NCBI RefSeq assembly: GCF_000381905.1
Contig: NZ_KB907260.1
Coordinates: 92,678-156,677 of the forward strand
Direction: 5' to 3'
Origin: Paenibacillus fonticola DSM 21315
Lineage (GTDB): Bacteria; Bacillota; Bacilli; Paenibacillales; Paenibacillaceae
Length of the DNA: 64,000 nt
The position numbers and the translations under genes were made by a program. The notes under the pieces are model-generated. The model saw only the letters and a list, made by a program, of their open reading frames with translations, had not been told where the DNA came from and searched no databases. This document shows positions 8,790 to 18,144 of this stretch, piece by piece. Numbering within the stretch: the first letter of the stretch is position 1; each line of letters begins with the position of its first letter.

Positions 8790-10553
8790 TCATTCATCCG
8801 CTCGGCGCAAACGAACAGCCATAAACTGCCTGCCTGGCAGCTCCACGCGGAAGGTTCCTTCATGTAGACCAGCGCATTTCTCGATCGTCATATTCCATGT
8901 ATCAATGATCTCAATGGTATACTTGATGCCCGGTTTAACATTGAAAATTCTGAACTTCGGCTGGTTAAAGCCAAAATAGTACATGTAATAGTTGTCCCGG
9001 ACACCTGCGCAGGGGGCATCCCAGTCGGATCGGAGCGGTTCCCAGCGCTGGCCTGGCGCTTCCTCTACCAGCTTGCGCAGGAACGCGATACGCGCAGGGC
9101 TGTCGCCAACTAGTTTGCCTCCTTTGGACCACCATAAAATTTCTTCATCATTCAAATAGGTTTCTCCATGGCCGACATATCCGCCCCGGATCATTCCTTC
9201 CCAGAAACGGCGAACCATTTCCTGACCGTTAATGTTGCCCCAGCCCTGATCAATGTCTCCTTCATAGGCGCATTCATCGATGACGACAGGCTTGTTCCAG
9301 CGCTCCCGCCATTCCAGCGTCGCTTCGGAGGTTTTATATACATCGATTCTTTGAATGCTGGAGTGGGTTAGCCAAGGCTTGCTATGATCATAGAACGTCA
9401 GCCAATTGTGATTTGACAGCAAATGTCCGTAGGGATCATGGGCCGTAATGATCTTCGCATACCTTTCCCAATCCTCGCCGGTCTTCGCCCACATCAAATC
9501 ATACTCATTTGCCAGCGACCACCAGACATGCCGGTATGCTGACAAGCGGGCGACAATATAACGTAAATACAAATCATCGGCTTCCTGCTCCATTTCCGAA
9601 AATCCCCAGCGATCATACGGGTGGAACAAGATCAGATCCGTTTCTATTCCGAGCCGGCCCAAATCGCTTATCCGCTGCTCCAAGTGCTCGAAGAAGGCCG
9701 GGTTAAATGCGCGGAAATTCCAGCCCTCCTCCGGGGAGCCTTCGAACGGATACAGAGGCGGTTCGTTGCGGTTGTATAGATAGGACTTGGGAAACACGCA
9801 CATCCGCATTTTATTAAACGGCGAGCCCGCCAGCGTTTCCAGCGTCTGCTGCTCCAGCTCCTCTCCCTGATGCGTCCATGCGTAACAAGTTGTGCCAAAC
9901 GGCAAATAGACGGTACCGTCTTCATAAGCGAAATGATACGTATCCCGGACACGCACCGGACCGTGATTGCCTTCTTCGGGCGCGGTACAAATGAATGAGC
10001 CCTCGATTCCTTCCAGCGCTTTCACAGTGCTGTGGGTACGGTACGTCCAATTCCCCTCCCGGTCAGGCATCATCCGAACCTTGTAGCTTCCATTGCCGTT
10101 ATAAAAGCCCAGAACGTTTATGGAACGCTTCCCATCCCCGTGAGTAAACGTTGCACTCAGCTCCACATCCGTGTAAGGATTACCCTCGGATGGCCCATTG
10201 AAACTGAGCTCGAGCACGTCCCATTGGGCTGCGCTATCGGGTGAGCTGACCAAACCGGCCCCGTCCATTTGCTTATCGGCATACCCTGTATGAGTCTCTC
10301 GCTTCAATGCGGATTTCTTCACGCCTTCCTGCGGAGAGCAATCCGCCTCTGCCAGCTCTTGCAGCAGCGCTGTCCGCTCCGCCTGCGTAAAGCCAAGCTC
10401 CTCGCGCAAATCGAGGAACTGCCCCAATGTGAAAATTTTATAGGAAAAAGCAAGATGCTCCTCGTCTTTAAGAAACGGAAAATACTTGAACAAAATTTTT
10501 CCTGCAGCTTCATCCGTCCATATGCGCCCTATCTTCGTCTGCTCTGTAAACAT
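8790..10553 (-). CDS. DUF5060/apiosidase-like glycoside hydrolase
   Basis: A 587-aa cytoplasmic protein without a signal peptide. It has a helical N-terminal part (about 1-75), a beta-sandwich resembling DUF5060 (about 105-200), a TIM-barrel resembling the DUF4038/apiosidase-like glycosidases (about 205-500) and a short C-terminal beta domain resembling DUF5605. SLANEYD near residue 349 and VIDECAYEG near 425 sit where clan GH-A enzymes have the acid/base and nucleophile glutamates. The substrate is not known; related enzymes act on plant-type glycans. It is the last gene of the transporter operon, 14 bases after the permease stop, with RBS AGGAGG, so it probably processes the imported sugar. 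Confidence 0.75.
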   Translation of the reverse strand: MFTEQTKIGRIWTDEAAGKILFKYFPFLKDEEHLAFSYKIFTLGQFLDLREELGFTQAERTALLQELAEADCSPQEGVKKSALKRETHTGYADKQMDGAGLVSSPDSAAQWDVLELSFNGPSEGNPYTDVELSATFTHGDGKRSINVLGFYNGNGSYKVRMMPDREGNWTYRTHSTVKALEGIEGSFICTAPEEGNHGPVRVRDTYHFAYEDGTVYLPFGTTCYAWTHQGEELEQQTLETLAGSPFNKMRMCVFPKSYLYNRNEPPLYPFEGSPEEGWNFRAFNPAFFEHLEQRISDLGRLGIETDLILFHPYDRWGFSEMEQEADDLYLRYIVARLSAYRHVWWSLANEYDLMWAKTGEDWERYAKIITAHDPYGHLLSNHNWLTFYDHSKPWLTHSSIQRIDVYKTSEATLEWRERWNKPVVIDECAYEGDIDQGWGNINGQEMVRRFWEGMIRGGYVGHGETYLNDEEILWWSKGGKLVGDSPARIAFLRKLVEEAPGQRWEPLRSDWDAPCAGVRDNYYMYYFGFNQPKFRIFNVKPGIKYTIEIIDTWNMTIEKCAGLHEGTFRVELPGRQFMAVRLRRADE

Positions 10554-10567
10554 TTGAATCCTCCTGT

Positions 10568-11410
10568 CTAACCTTTAATTGCTCCTGCCATTCCGGATAC
10601 AAAGTACTTCTGGAAAAATAAATAAACGACCAAAATCGGTACAATCGAGATCAATACCCCGGCGCTTAACAATGTGTAGTTCGTAGAATGCTGTCCCTGG
10701 AACGTAAGCAGCCCCGCCGTAACCGGCTGCATAGAATCCTTTGTGATGAAAATTTGCGCCAGCAAAAATTCATTCCAGGTGGACAGGAAATCGAGAATAA
10801 CCAGCGTTGCTATGGCCGGCATAGCGATCGGCAATATGATGCGAAAAAATTTCCCCAGTTCCGCACAGCCGTCAATATATGCCGCCTCATCCAATTCCTT
10901 TGGAATCGAGCGGAGAAATCCTCTCAGCACCATGATGCCGAAGGGAATACCAAAGCCTATATAAACGATAAAAATACCAGGATACGTATTTTCAAGCCCG
11001 AAATAATTCAGCATCATATTCAATGGTACGAGCGTAGCCTGAAAGGGAATCATCATCCCGACCAAAAATACGGCAAATAGCGCGTTCCCCCACTTGAAGC
11101 CCATCCGTGTCAGGGCATACGCGGCCAGCGCCTCGATCAATATACCGAGCGGAACCTTGACCACGGAAATAAACAAACTGTTGCGAATATAAATATTCAT
11201 TTTACTCCATGCCTCGGCAAAATTGCTCCATTGGAACACTTCCGGTAAAGTATAGACCGGATTTTTCAGCAGATCGGCATTGGACTTCAAAGCTGTCATC
11301 CCGATAAACACGATCGGTATCAGAAAAATGACAGCCAGGCAAATTAGAGATAGATACATAACCGCCTTTGAAACAGCGGATTGTTGGATGTCTTCCATAT
11401 GGCACACCAC
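10568..11410 (-). CDS. carbohydrate ABC transporter permease (CUT1, MalG-type)
   Basis: A 280-aa inner-membrane permease with six predicted membrane segments. The cytoplasmic coupling loop EAAYIDGCAELGKFFRIILP near residue 175 is the EAA motif that contacts the ATPase. It pairs with the MalF-type permease just upstream. The start is uncertain: GTG at 11410 has AGGA 6 bases upstream, while ATG at 11398 could use GGGTGG. No ATPase subunit is encoded here, so a shared MsmX-type ATPase elsewhere is expected. Confidence 0.88.
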   Translation of the reverse strand: MVCHMEDIQQSAVSKAVMYLSLICLAVIFLIPIVFIGMTALKSNADLLKNPVYTLPEVFQWSNFAEAWSKMNIYIRNSLFISVVKVPLGILIEALAAYALTRMGFKWGNALFAVFLVGMMIPFQATLVPLNMMLNYFGLENTYPGIFIVYIGFGIPFGIMVLRGFLRSIPKELDEAAYIDGCAELGKFFRIILPIAMPAIATLVILDFLSTWNEFLLAQIFITKDSMQPVTAGLLTFQGQHSTNYTLLSAGVLISIVPILVVYLFFQKYFVSGMAGAIKG

Positions 11411-11425
11411 CCGCTTTCCTGCAAA

Positions 11426-12301
11426 TCACAGATGTGATTTTTTATTTGTATAGTAGACGTAAGGGATAATGACCACCATAGTTACAAAAACCAGGAACCA
11501 CGAAATGGCTGACCCTACACCGATATTGTTGAATTTAAAAGTTTGATAGTACATCCAGGATGACAGCACCTGTGTGCTTTGCGCCGGGCCTCCTGCCGTC
11601 ATGCCGTAAATAATGTCATATACCTTCATCGCATTAACCATTGTAGTAGCGAAAACAATGACAAAGGTTTCGCTTAGCAGCGGTATCGTTATGAAGCGGA
11701 ACGATTGAACCGGTTTGGCACCATCGATAATCGCCGCCTCATAGCAGTCCTTCGGAATGCTTTGCAAGCCCGCGAGAAACAATACCATTGGCAATCCAAC
11801 CCCTTGCCATACAGCGGCGATAAATACCGCGTACAGTGCCGTCTTCGGATCGGCCAGCCAGGGGTGAGCCAGTTCTCCAAGCCCGATCCCCTCCAACAAA
11901 GCGTTAAAGAACCCCCTTGTCGGATGGTAAAGCCAGCTCCACATCAAAGCGACGATAATACCTGACAATACATAGGGAAAATAAAATACACCGCGAAACA
12001 ACGATCTCCCTTTGAGTTTCCGGTTAAGCAGCAGAGCAAACATCAGTCCCAGTCCAATAATGATGGTCAGAGAGCCTGCCAGCCAAAGTACGTTATTTTT
12101 CAAAGCCTTTTGAAAGACCGTATCCTCTGTTAATAAATAAATATAGTTTTGTAAGCCGACAAACTGTTTGTTTGGCGAAATCCCGTTCCAGCGATATAGA
12201 CTGAGCTGCAGCGTATACAAGGAGGGCCCCACGATTACAACAAGATAAATCAATAACGCCGGCATCAGGAATGTCCATGGCTTCCAAGCTTTGAGCTTCA
12301 T
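11426..12301 (-). CDS. carbohydrate ABC transporter permease (CUT1, MalF-type)
   Basis: A 291-aa membrane protein with six predicted helices, the first at about residues 10-30. The coupling motif EAAIIDGAKPVQSFRFITIP lies in the last third. The ATG at 12301 is chosen because GGGAGG lies 6 bases upstream; the frame stays open to 12361 but without family resemblance. It lies between the binding protein and the MalG-type permease in the operon. Confidence 0.9.
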   Translation of the reverse strand: MKLKAWKPWTFLMPALLIYLVVIVGPSLYTLQLSLYRWNGISPNKQFVGLQNYIYLLTEDTVFQKALKNNVLWLAGSLTIIIGLGLMFALLLNRKLKGRSLFRGVFYFPYVLSGIIVALMWSWLYHPTRGFFNALLEGIGLGELAHPWLADPKTALYAVFIAAVWQGVGLPMVLFLAGLQSIPKDCYEAAIIDGAKPVQSFRFITIPLLSETFVIVFATTMVNAMKVYDIIYGMTAGGPAQSTQVLSSWMYYQTFKFNNIGVGSAISWFLVFVTMVVIIPYVYYTNKKSHL

Positions 12302-12375
12302 ACTGTGCCTCCCTCGCACCAGCAGGGCTTGAGAGAACAGCCAGACGGCCGTTCCTCCCAAGCTGTGCTGTATTT

Positions 12376-13671
12376 CTAGTTGTTGCTCTTATGCGCCTCG
12401 ACAGCTTTTTGAAGTTCCTGGGCTGCCTGCTCCGGTGTCCATTCATTCAGAATCACCGCATCCTGCGCTTCAAACAGCTTCTGTACTACCGTTTGCGGCA
12501 GCGCCTGATCGGAAATCAGGAAGTTGCCGTCTTTAATCATATCGGCCATTTCTGCCGTATGCGGGGACTGCTCTGAAGTATTGAATTGCTGTAAAGCCGG
12601 AGAGCCATATTGGTCAATATACTCGTTTACAATCTCCTGGCCCGTAACATATTCGGCCAATTTTACAGCTGCCTCCTGAACAGCAGGCTCAGAGCTGCCG
12701 TTAATTTGGAACATCTCCGCAAAGCTCGACATCCGCACTGGCTGATGATCGGTAGGGAATTTGAAAATACCGATGCTGCTCGGATCTACTCCTGCCTGGG
12801 ATATGGTCAAATCAACCCATGCCCCTTCAATCGCAAAGCCTTGGAGACCATGGTACAGCGGCGTTTCAGCCTCCTGTGGATCAAGAGTAATAAAGCCTTT
12901 TTCGAAATAACCTTTATCCGACCACTCCTTCAGCTTCTGAAAGCTTTGCACAACCGCCGGATCTTCCCATGAAGCTTCCAGCGCATTAAGCTGATCATGC
13001 AGTTCGACGCCGCCGTAATGCTCGATCAACTGCTCAACCCAGCGCATCAGCATCCAGCCGCCCTTACCTCCAACGGCAAATGGCGTAATATCCTGATCCT
13101 TCATCAATTGCAGTTGTGCTTCAAACTCCGCGAACGTAGCTGGCGGATTCAGGTTTAATTTAGCATATAACTCCTTCGGATAAATGACGGCGAGGGAAGC
13201 GAGGTGGAATGGCACCCCGGCAATTTTACCGTCATACTTCACCAAATCAATCGCTGCCGGATTATATATATCCTCCCATTTGTGTTCGGCCGCAACCGCA
13301 GTCAAATCCATCGTCAACCCGTTTTCCGGGTAAAAGGCCCCTAATGATCCGCCCCAAGTAAACCACATATCTGGCAATGTTTTCGAAGCTGCTGCTACCT
13401 TCAGTGATTCTTTTAACGGATCTGTCCCATAGAAGGTAGGTTCTACTTTGATATCGGGATTTTTGCTTTCGAAATCTTTAATAATCGGTTCAAGATATGC
13501 CGCTTGATCATTCAGCACCCAAATGCTCACTGTCGTTTTGTCTCCGCCGCCATCACCAGCCCCGGTTCCAGCAGCGTTCTTTTCCGGACTGCCGCCGCCA
13601 CCGCAGGCGGATAACATCATTACGATCAAGATCATTACCGCCAGCATTGCCGTAAAGCGATTTCTTTTCAT
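12376..13671 (-). CDS. extracellular sugar-binding lipoprotein of a CUT1 transporter
   Basis: A 431-aa family 1 solute-binding protein. A hydrophobic signal ends in the lipobox LSAC with Cys23 as the lipidated residue, followed by a glycine-rich linker. The mature part has the usual opening TTVSIWVLNDQAAYLEPI, and a TWGGS segment near residue 105. It would capture an oligosaccharide outside the membrane and deliver it to the two permeases that follow. RBS AGGGGG lies 8 bases before the ATG. It is the first transport gene after the regulatory pair, 204 bases downstream of the response-regulator stop. I see no good sigma-A promoter in that gap. Confidence 0.9.
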   Translation of the reverse strand: MKRNRFTAMLAVMILIVMMLSACGGGGSPEKNAAGTGAGDGGGDKTTVSIWVLNDQAAYLEPIIKDFESKNPDIKVEPTFYGTDPLKESLKVAAASKTLPDMWFTWGGSLGAFYPENGLTMDLTAVAAEHKWEDIYNPAAIDLVKYDGKIAGVPFHLASLAVIYPKELYAKLNLNPPATFAEFEAQLQLMKDQDITPFAVGGKGGWMLMRWVEQLIEHYGGVELHDQLNALEASWEDPAVVQSFQKLKEWSDKGYFEKGFITLDPQEAETPLYHGLQGFAIEGAWVDLTISQAGVDPSSIGIFKFPTDHQPVRMSSFAEMFQINGSSEPAVQEAAVKLAEYVTGQEIVNEYIDQYGSPALQQFNTSEQSPHTAEMADMIKDGNFLISDQALPQTVVQKLFEAQDAVILNEWTPEQAAQELQKAVEAHKSNN

Positions 13672-13875
13672 TTCTTCAACCCCCTGTTGATAATAAATAA
13701 GTTAAGTAAATAAGCGCTGGCCTATTTGCTTGCTTTAAGTCTACTATCCGGCAGCAGCGCTGGGTATGAGGGCCATATGTCATTTCTTACGCGAAAATAT
13801 CGACTTTCGGCAAGGTAAAAAACCTTTTCGTGTGGCCAAATAGAACATCAATGCATTTTCCTACACTCTTATGCA

Positions 13876-15081
13876 CTAACGGTTGCGATACTCCAGCGGA
13901 GTCATGCCTACCCGATCTTTAAACAGCTTGCTGAAATAATGCGGATTTGTATAGCTTAATATTTCGCTTATTTCATATACTTTTTTATTCGTATCCCGCA
14001 GCAGCTTCTGTGCATAAATAATTTTGTTCCGGATGACATATTCACTAAAGCTTTCTCCAACCTCTTTTAAAAAAATCCGGCTTAAATAGCTGGTGCTGAT
14101 CGGAATGGACTCTGCCACTTTCATCAGCGTAATATCCTCAAGCAGATGATGATCCACATATTCCTTCGCTAATCTGACATGCAGGCTGTCGCTTTGCTGG
14201 TTGACGGGAAATTTTAGCTCCGCCTCCATATAGGCTTTTGGAATTTCGCTCATATCTTTATAAATAGAACTGCACGAATAGATGATAGACGCATTCAACA
14301 ATTCAAATATTTTGCTGCGCAGACGCTCCAGATACTGCTCCCTGCCCTGAAGGTCCTCCTCTTCTTTCGGCGCAGATGGCGACAGCCACAATATTTCTCG
14401 ATGGTTGCGGTGAAACACAATGCCGCCCCAGTTTCGGGAGACGTATTCTTCAATCAAATAGCGGATCGACATAAACTTTAAATGATCTTTTGTGCTGGGG
14501 GCGGTTATGTGATCTACAGTCATTTGATCTGCAGCATCATCCCGCAGGCGAAATGCAGCGATCCACAGACCCTGGGCAAATTGCCCTTTCTCCGGTTCGG
14601 ACAATCGCATTTTGGACGGGTAAGTGTACGTATCAAGCAAAGATACGAGCCAGTCGTTCCGCTCCTCCTCCGACCATATGGCCGTTGTCCCCGCGGTGTT
14701 CTGCTCGAGCAGCTTGACCGCTTTCTGAAGCGTTGCCGTCACTTCCTCCTCATCCATAGTCGGCTTGTGAAGATAATCAATCGCTCCGAGCCGGATCGCC
14801 TCTTTGACGTAAGGAAAATCGTCATAACTGCTTAAATAGATCATCTGCACATGCTTGAACGGACCATTGCGAATATAACGGCCCAGCTCGATCCCATCCA
14901 TGCCCGGCATGCGAATATCCGTCATGACGATATGAATGTTTTCTGTTTCCAGCAGCCGCACGGCCTCTTCCCCATTAGACGCCTCAGCTTTCCAGCACAC
15001 GCCCTGGGCATCCCAATCCACCATATAACGCAAGCCCATTCTAACGATCGCTTCATCCTCGACCACTAATAAATTCCACAT
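13876..15081 (-). CDS. YesN-type response regulator with AraC DNA-binding domain
   Basis: A 401-aa protein. The N-terminal receiver domain has the acidic pair E8/D9, phospho-acceptor Asp55 in VMTDIRMPG and the conserved lysine in DYLHKP near residue 105. The C-terminal AraC/XylS double helix-turn-helix (about 300-401) includes the TSYLSRIFLKEVGESF segment and ends in the usual NPHYFSKLFKDRVGMTPLEY-type helix. It should activate the adjacent transporter genes. Its ATG lies 1 base after the kinase stop and has an AAGGGGGAA site, so the two are co-translated. Confidence 0.92.
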   Translation of the reverse strand: MWNLLVVEDEAIVRMGLRYMVDWDAQGVCWKAEASNGEEAVRLLETENIHIVMTDIRMPGMDGIELGRYIRNGPFKHVQMIYLSSYDDFPYVKEAIRLGAIDYLHKPTMDEEEVTATLQKAVKLLEQNTAGTTAIWSEEERNDWLVSLLDTYTYPSKMRLSEPEKGQFAQGLWIAAFRLRDDAADQMTVDHITAPSTKDHLKFMSIRYLIEEYVSRNWGGIVFHRNHREILWLSPSAPKEEEDLQGREQYLERLRSKIFELLNASIIYSCSSIYKDMSEIPKAYMEAELKFPVNQQSDSLHVRLAKEYVDHHLLEDITLMKVAESIPISTSYLSRIFLKEVGESFSEYVIRNKIIYAQKLLRDTNKKVYEISEILSYTNPHYFSKLFKDRVGMTPLEYRNR

Positions 15082-15082
15082 T

Positions 15083-16861
15083 TCAATTCCCCCTTGTTAC
15101 GGATTTATAAGGAATCGTCATCCGCACCGCCGTCCCCGGTTCCTGGCGCTGAACCTCAAGACCGTACTCCCTGCCAAACCACAATCGAATCCTGTCATTG
15201 ACATTGTTGATCCCGATATGAGATGCGTCGTCCTCCCGCTGATCAAGCAGCAGAGCGATTTGCTCCTCTGATATTCCAATTCCGTTATCGATAATTTCAA
15301 TGCACAGCGTATTTCCGTCTTCCCTTAGCCGGACCTTCACGGTGATGAGCAATATGCGGTTCAGGCCCATTGAGCCATGAAAAATAGCGTTTTCCAATAT
15401 CGGCTGCAGCAGCATGGCCGGTATGCCTGCATCCAGCAGTTCCTCCGGTACGTCCCACTCCACGGCAAATGTGTTAGTATACCTTAGATCCATCAATTGC
15501 CCATAATCCCGGAGCAGCTCGAGCTCTTCGGATAATGGCATAAGCTCATCGTTTAGCTTCATGTATGATTGCAGCAAGCGGTTTAAGGAATGAATCAGCT
15601 TGGCGATTTGCGGCGACTGCTGCAAAATGGCCAGCATCCGAATCGAATTAAGCGTGTTATACAAAAAATGAGGCTGAATCCTCACCCGAAGCGCATAAAG
15701 CTCTGCCTTCCGCTTCTGCCGTTCCTTCTCGGCGATCGAATGAATGAGCTCATTCACTCTTTTGACCATCCGCACATAGCTTAAATGAAGCTGCCCGATT
15801 TCATCATATCTAGTTGGCGCCTCCAGCACTTCAAATTTACCTTTCTCCACATTGCGCATGGAACGGATTAATCGGCTGATCGGCCGGGACAAACTGTTGG
15901 CCAGCATCCAGGATACGACAGCGGAGGCAATCATCAGCACGATAGCAATGGCTATGGTATATTGGCGGATCGTGCTGCTTCCCTGCAATATCACATCCTG
16001 ATTTTTACCCATATAAATCGTCCATCCCAAATATTTGTTCTGCCTCACAACCCCGCTATATTTCACGTTCTGATCCCCCAGCTTGCTGTCCGCCGTCCAG
16101 ACGCCGTCGACCCCGACGCGAGGCGGCCGCTCCAGCAGATGGTCCGCAATCTGTTCATCGGATGCATAGATTAGCTGATTATCCGCATCGACAACCGTCA
16201 CAGCAGTGTCGCGCAGCTGCGAGGAGGAAATTATTTTCTCAATAAAATCGGGAGATATGTGCAGGGCTATTATCGCCAGCGGGCGCATCCGCTCATCCAG
16301 CAGCATTCTGGACACGGTCACGGCTGTAAAGGCTTGTCCATCAAATTGTCTGACTTCATGCACGCCGGAGACGACAAATCCGCCCCTTTTTTCTATCGCC
16401 TCTTGATACCAGGCTTCCTTTGTGACATCGTAGCTTCTATTGATCGAGGAAGAACCGCTAAGCTGATAACCGCTGATCCCGCCGTTGTTGCCGTACAGTA
16501 CCATGCCTTTTATCGAGGTATTAATAGAAGGATAGGCACTCATTAAACGAATTAGCTGCTTCTCCGCATTCAGCTCGGCGGAACCCCACTCTTTTTCAGG
16601 GATATAAGGCTGATTAAAAATTGTAAACGCTTCCGTTAAATAGTAGGGCAAGATGCTAAAACGATCAAAATCGCTGATTTGCTTCTCGATCGCTGTGATC
16701 AATTGGCCGGCAATTACCTGCAGTTCCTGTTCCGTCTGGCGCATCAAAGTATCCGATGACTTTTTATAAGCGATCGTTCCTAGTAAAAGCACGGGCAAAC
16801 TGCTGACGATCGTCAGCACGATAAACAACTTTTTATGATATGATATCCGCTTCCAGTACAT
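15083..16861 (-). CDS. YesM-type sensor histidine kinase
   Basis: A 592-aa membrane kinase. It has a first membrane helix at about 13-30, an extracellular sensor of about 260 residues, a second helix near 292-314, a HAMP region, and then a HisKA-variant QPHFLYNTLNS with the phospho-accepting His near residue 397. The ATPase domain has an N-box around LQPILENAIFHG and DNGIGIS. This is the sensor partner of the AraC-type regulator. Such pairs usually sit beside CUT1 transporters, as here, and respond to an extracellular sugar. Confidence 0.92.
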   Translation of the reverse strand: MYWKRISYHKKLFIVLTIVSSLPVLLLGTIAYKKSSDTLMRQTEQELQVIAGQLITAIEKQISDFDRFSILPYYLTEAFTIFNQPYIPEKEWGSAELNAEKQLIRLMSAYPSINTSIKGMVLYGNNGGISGYQLSGSSSINRSYDVTKEAWYQEAIEKRGGFVVSGVHEVRQFDGQAFTAVTVSRMLLDERMRPLAIIALHISPDFIEKIISSSQLRDTAVTVVDADNQLIYASDEQIADHLLERPPRVGVDGVWTADSKLGDQNVKYSGVVRQNKYLGWTIYMGKNQDVILQGSSTIRQYTIAIAIVLMIASAVVSWMLANSLSRPISRLIRSMRNVEKGKFEVLEAPTRYDEIGQLHLSYVRMVKRVNELIHSIAEKERQKRKAELYALRVRIQPHFLYNTLNSIRMLAILQQSPQIAKLIHSLNRLLQSYMKLNDELMPLSEELELLRDYGQLMDLRYTNTFAVEWDVPEELLDAGIPAMLLQPILENAIFHGSMGLNRILLITVKVRLREDGNTLCIEIIDNGIGISEEQIALLLDQREDDASHIGINNVNDRIRLWFGREYGLEVQRQEPGTAVRMTIPYKSVTRGN

Positions 16862-17053
16862 GATTTGTCCCCCATAGCTGTTTGTATTCTATTTATGTTC
16901 TATTTTTAGTCTATCTGCCTTTATAGGCTTATTCCATCCGCAAAAAATGTTATTTCCCACCAGTTTTATGCAGTTTGCACCCTACCCTCGAAAATCAATA
17001 GATCAAATCCGCTTTTTATAACACTTTTATTTCATGCTTACCGATTTAACGCA

Positions 17054-17107
17054 AAATAAAAAAGCTGTCCCCATAGCGCAAAGTTTGCCTTGGCTACAGG
17101 GACAGCT
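17054..17107 (-). terminator. rho-independent terminator of ispH
   Basis: On the minus strand AGCTGTCCC (17107-17099) pairs with GGGACAGCT (17071-17063) with an inner GTAGC/GCTAT helix, then TTTTTTATTTT. It follows the ispH stop by about 15 bases. Confidence 0.85.
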
Positions 17108-17122
17108 GTACTCAACTTAACC

Positions 17123-18076
17123 TTATGATTTCTTTGCTCCCACTTTGACTGGGGGCAGCAGCTTCTGCATATTCACAGTCCGCACGATTTCCCAGGTGTC
17201 CGGATTTTGATGATCATACTGCTCCAAATAAGCGATAACCTCTTTCGTAATCGGAGTTGGCGTCGACGCACCCGAGGTGACTGCAACCTTGCCGACTCCC
17301 TCCAGCCACTCCCGCTTCAGCTCCGTCACGTCAGAAATACGGTAGGCCGTAACTCCGGCGATCTCCTCAGATACTTGAGCCAGCCGATTCGAGTTATTGC
17401 TGCGCGGATCGCCCACAACGATGACGAGATCCGCTTGGCCTGCCTGCTCAGCAACAGCTTCCTGCCGGACCTGAGTCGCGAGACATATTTCATTATGAAC
17501 TTCAGCGCCCGGAAATTTCTCAAGCAGCTTCTTCATAATATGCTTAATATCCCACTGACTCATCGTCGTCTGATTCGTGATTACAATTTTGTCCGAGCTA
17601 ACCGAAAGGGAGCTGATCTCCTCCTCCTTCTCGATCAAATGAACATGCTCTGGCGCCACCCCAATCGCCCCCTCAGGCTCTGGGTGACCCTTTTTGCCGA
17701 TGTAAATAATATCGTAACCGTCCGCCACCTTCTCCTTAATAAGAACATGGGTCTTGGTCACATCCGGACAAGTGGCATCTACCGTGGTCAATCCCTTGTC
17801 GCGAGCGATTTTGCGAACCTCAGGGGATACGCCATGAGCGGTAAATATGACCGTACCGCGCTCGACCTGGCTTAATATGTCCAGCCGGTTCGGTCCATCC
17901 AGCGTAATAATTCCTTCGTCTTCAAACGATTGGGTAACATGACTGTTATGCACAATCATGCCCAGTATATAAATCGGCCGCGGCAGATCAAGATTTTTGG
18001 CTGCCTGACGTGCGAGCACCATCGCATCCACAACGCCGTAGCAATAACCGCGCGGTGAAATTTTGATCACTTCCAT
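17123..18076 (-). CDS. ispH: 4-hydroxy-3-methylbut-2-enyl diphosphate reductase
   Basis: Last enzyme of the methylerythritol phosphate pathway, making IPP and DMAPP. The 317-aa protein keeps the three cysteines that bind the Fe-S cluster: Cys12 in PRGYCYGV, one in [11 protein letters not shown] near 104 and one in [11 protein letters not shown] near 198. The HGVSPEV and SGASTPT segments are also present. RBS GGGGGTG precedes the ATG. It stands alone, with a terminator downstream and about 70 bases from the next gene. Confidence 0.95.
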   Translation of the reverse strand: MEVIKISPRGYCYGVVDAMVLARQAAKNLDLPRPIYILGMIVHNSHVTQSFEDEGIITLDGPNRLDILSQVERGTVIFTAHGVSPEVRKIARDKGLTTVDATCPDVTKTHVLIKEKVADGYDIIYIGKKGHPEPEGAIGVAPEHVHLIEKEEEISSLSVSSDKIVITNQTTMSQWDIKHIMKKLLEKFPGAEVHNEICLATQVRQEAVAEQAGQADLVIVVGDPRSNNSNRLAQVSEEIAGVTAYRISDVTELKREWLEGVGKVAVTSGASTPTPITKEVIAYLEQYDHQNPDTWEIVRTVNMQKLLPPVKVGAKKS

Positions 18077-18144
18077 GATTTTGGCACCCCCGCTTTCTCG
18101 TTCCCTAATTATACTTTCTGATGGGTAACACTATTTATTATAGC

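Noticed and set aside
8581..8793. 70-aa minus-strand frame whose ATG overlaps the hydrolase stop
   Set aside because: It has no good ribosome site, no family resemblance, and is made of imperfect repeats of a TTTGCTGAG core. Most likely noncoding spacer before the terminator; conservation would be needed to revive it.
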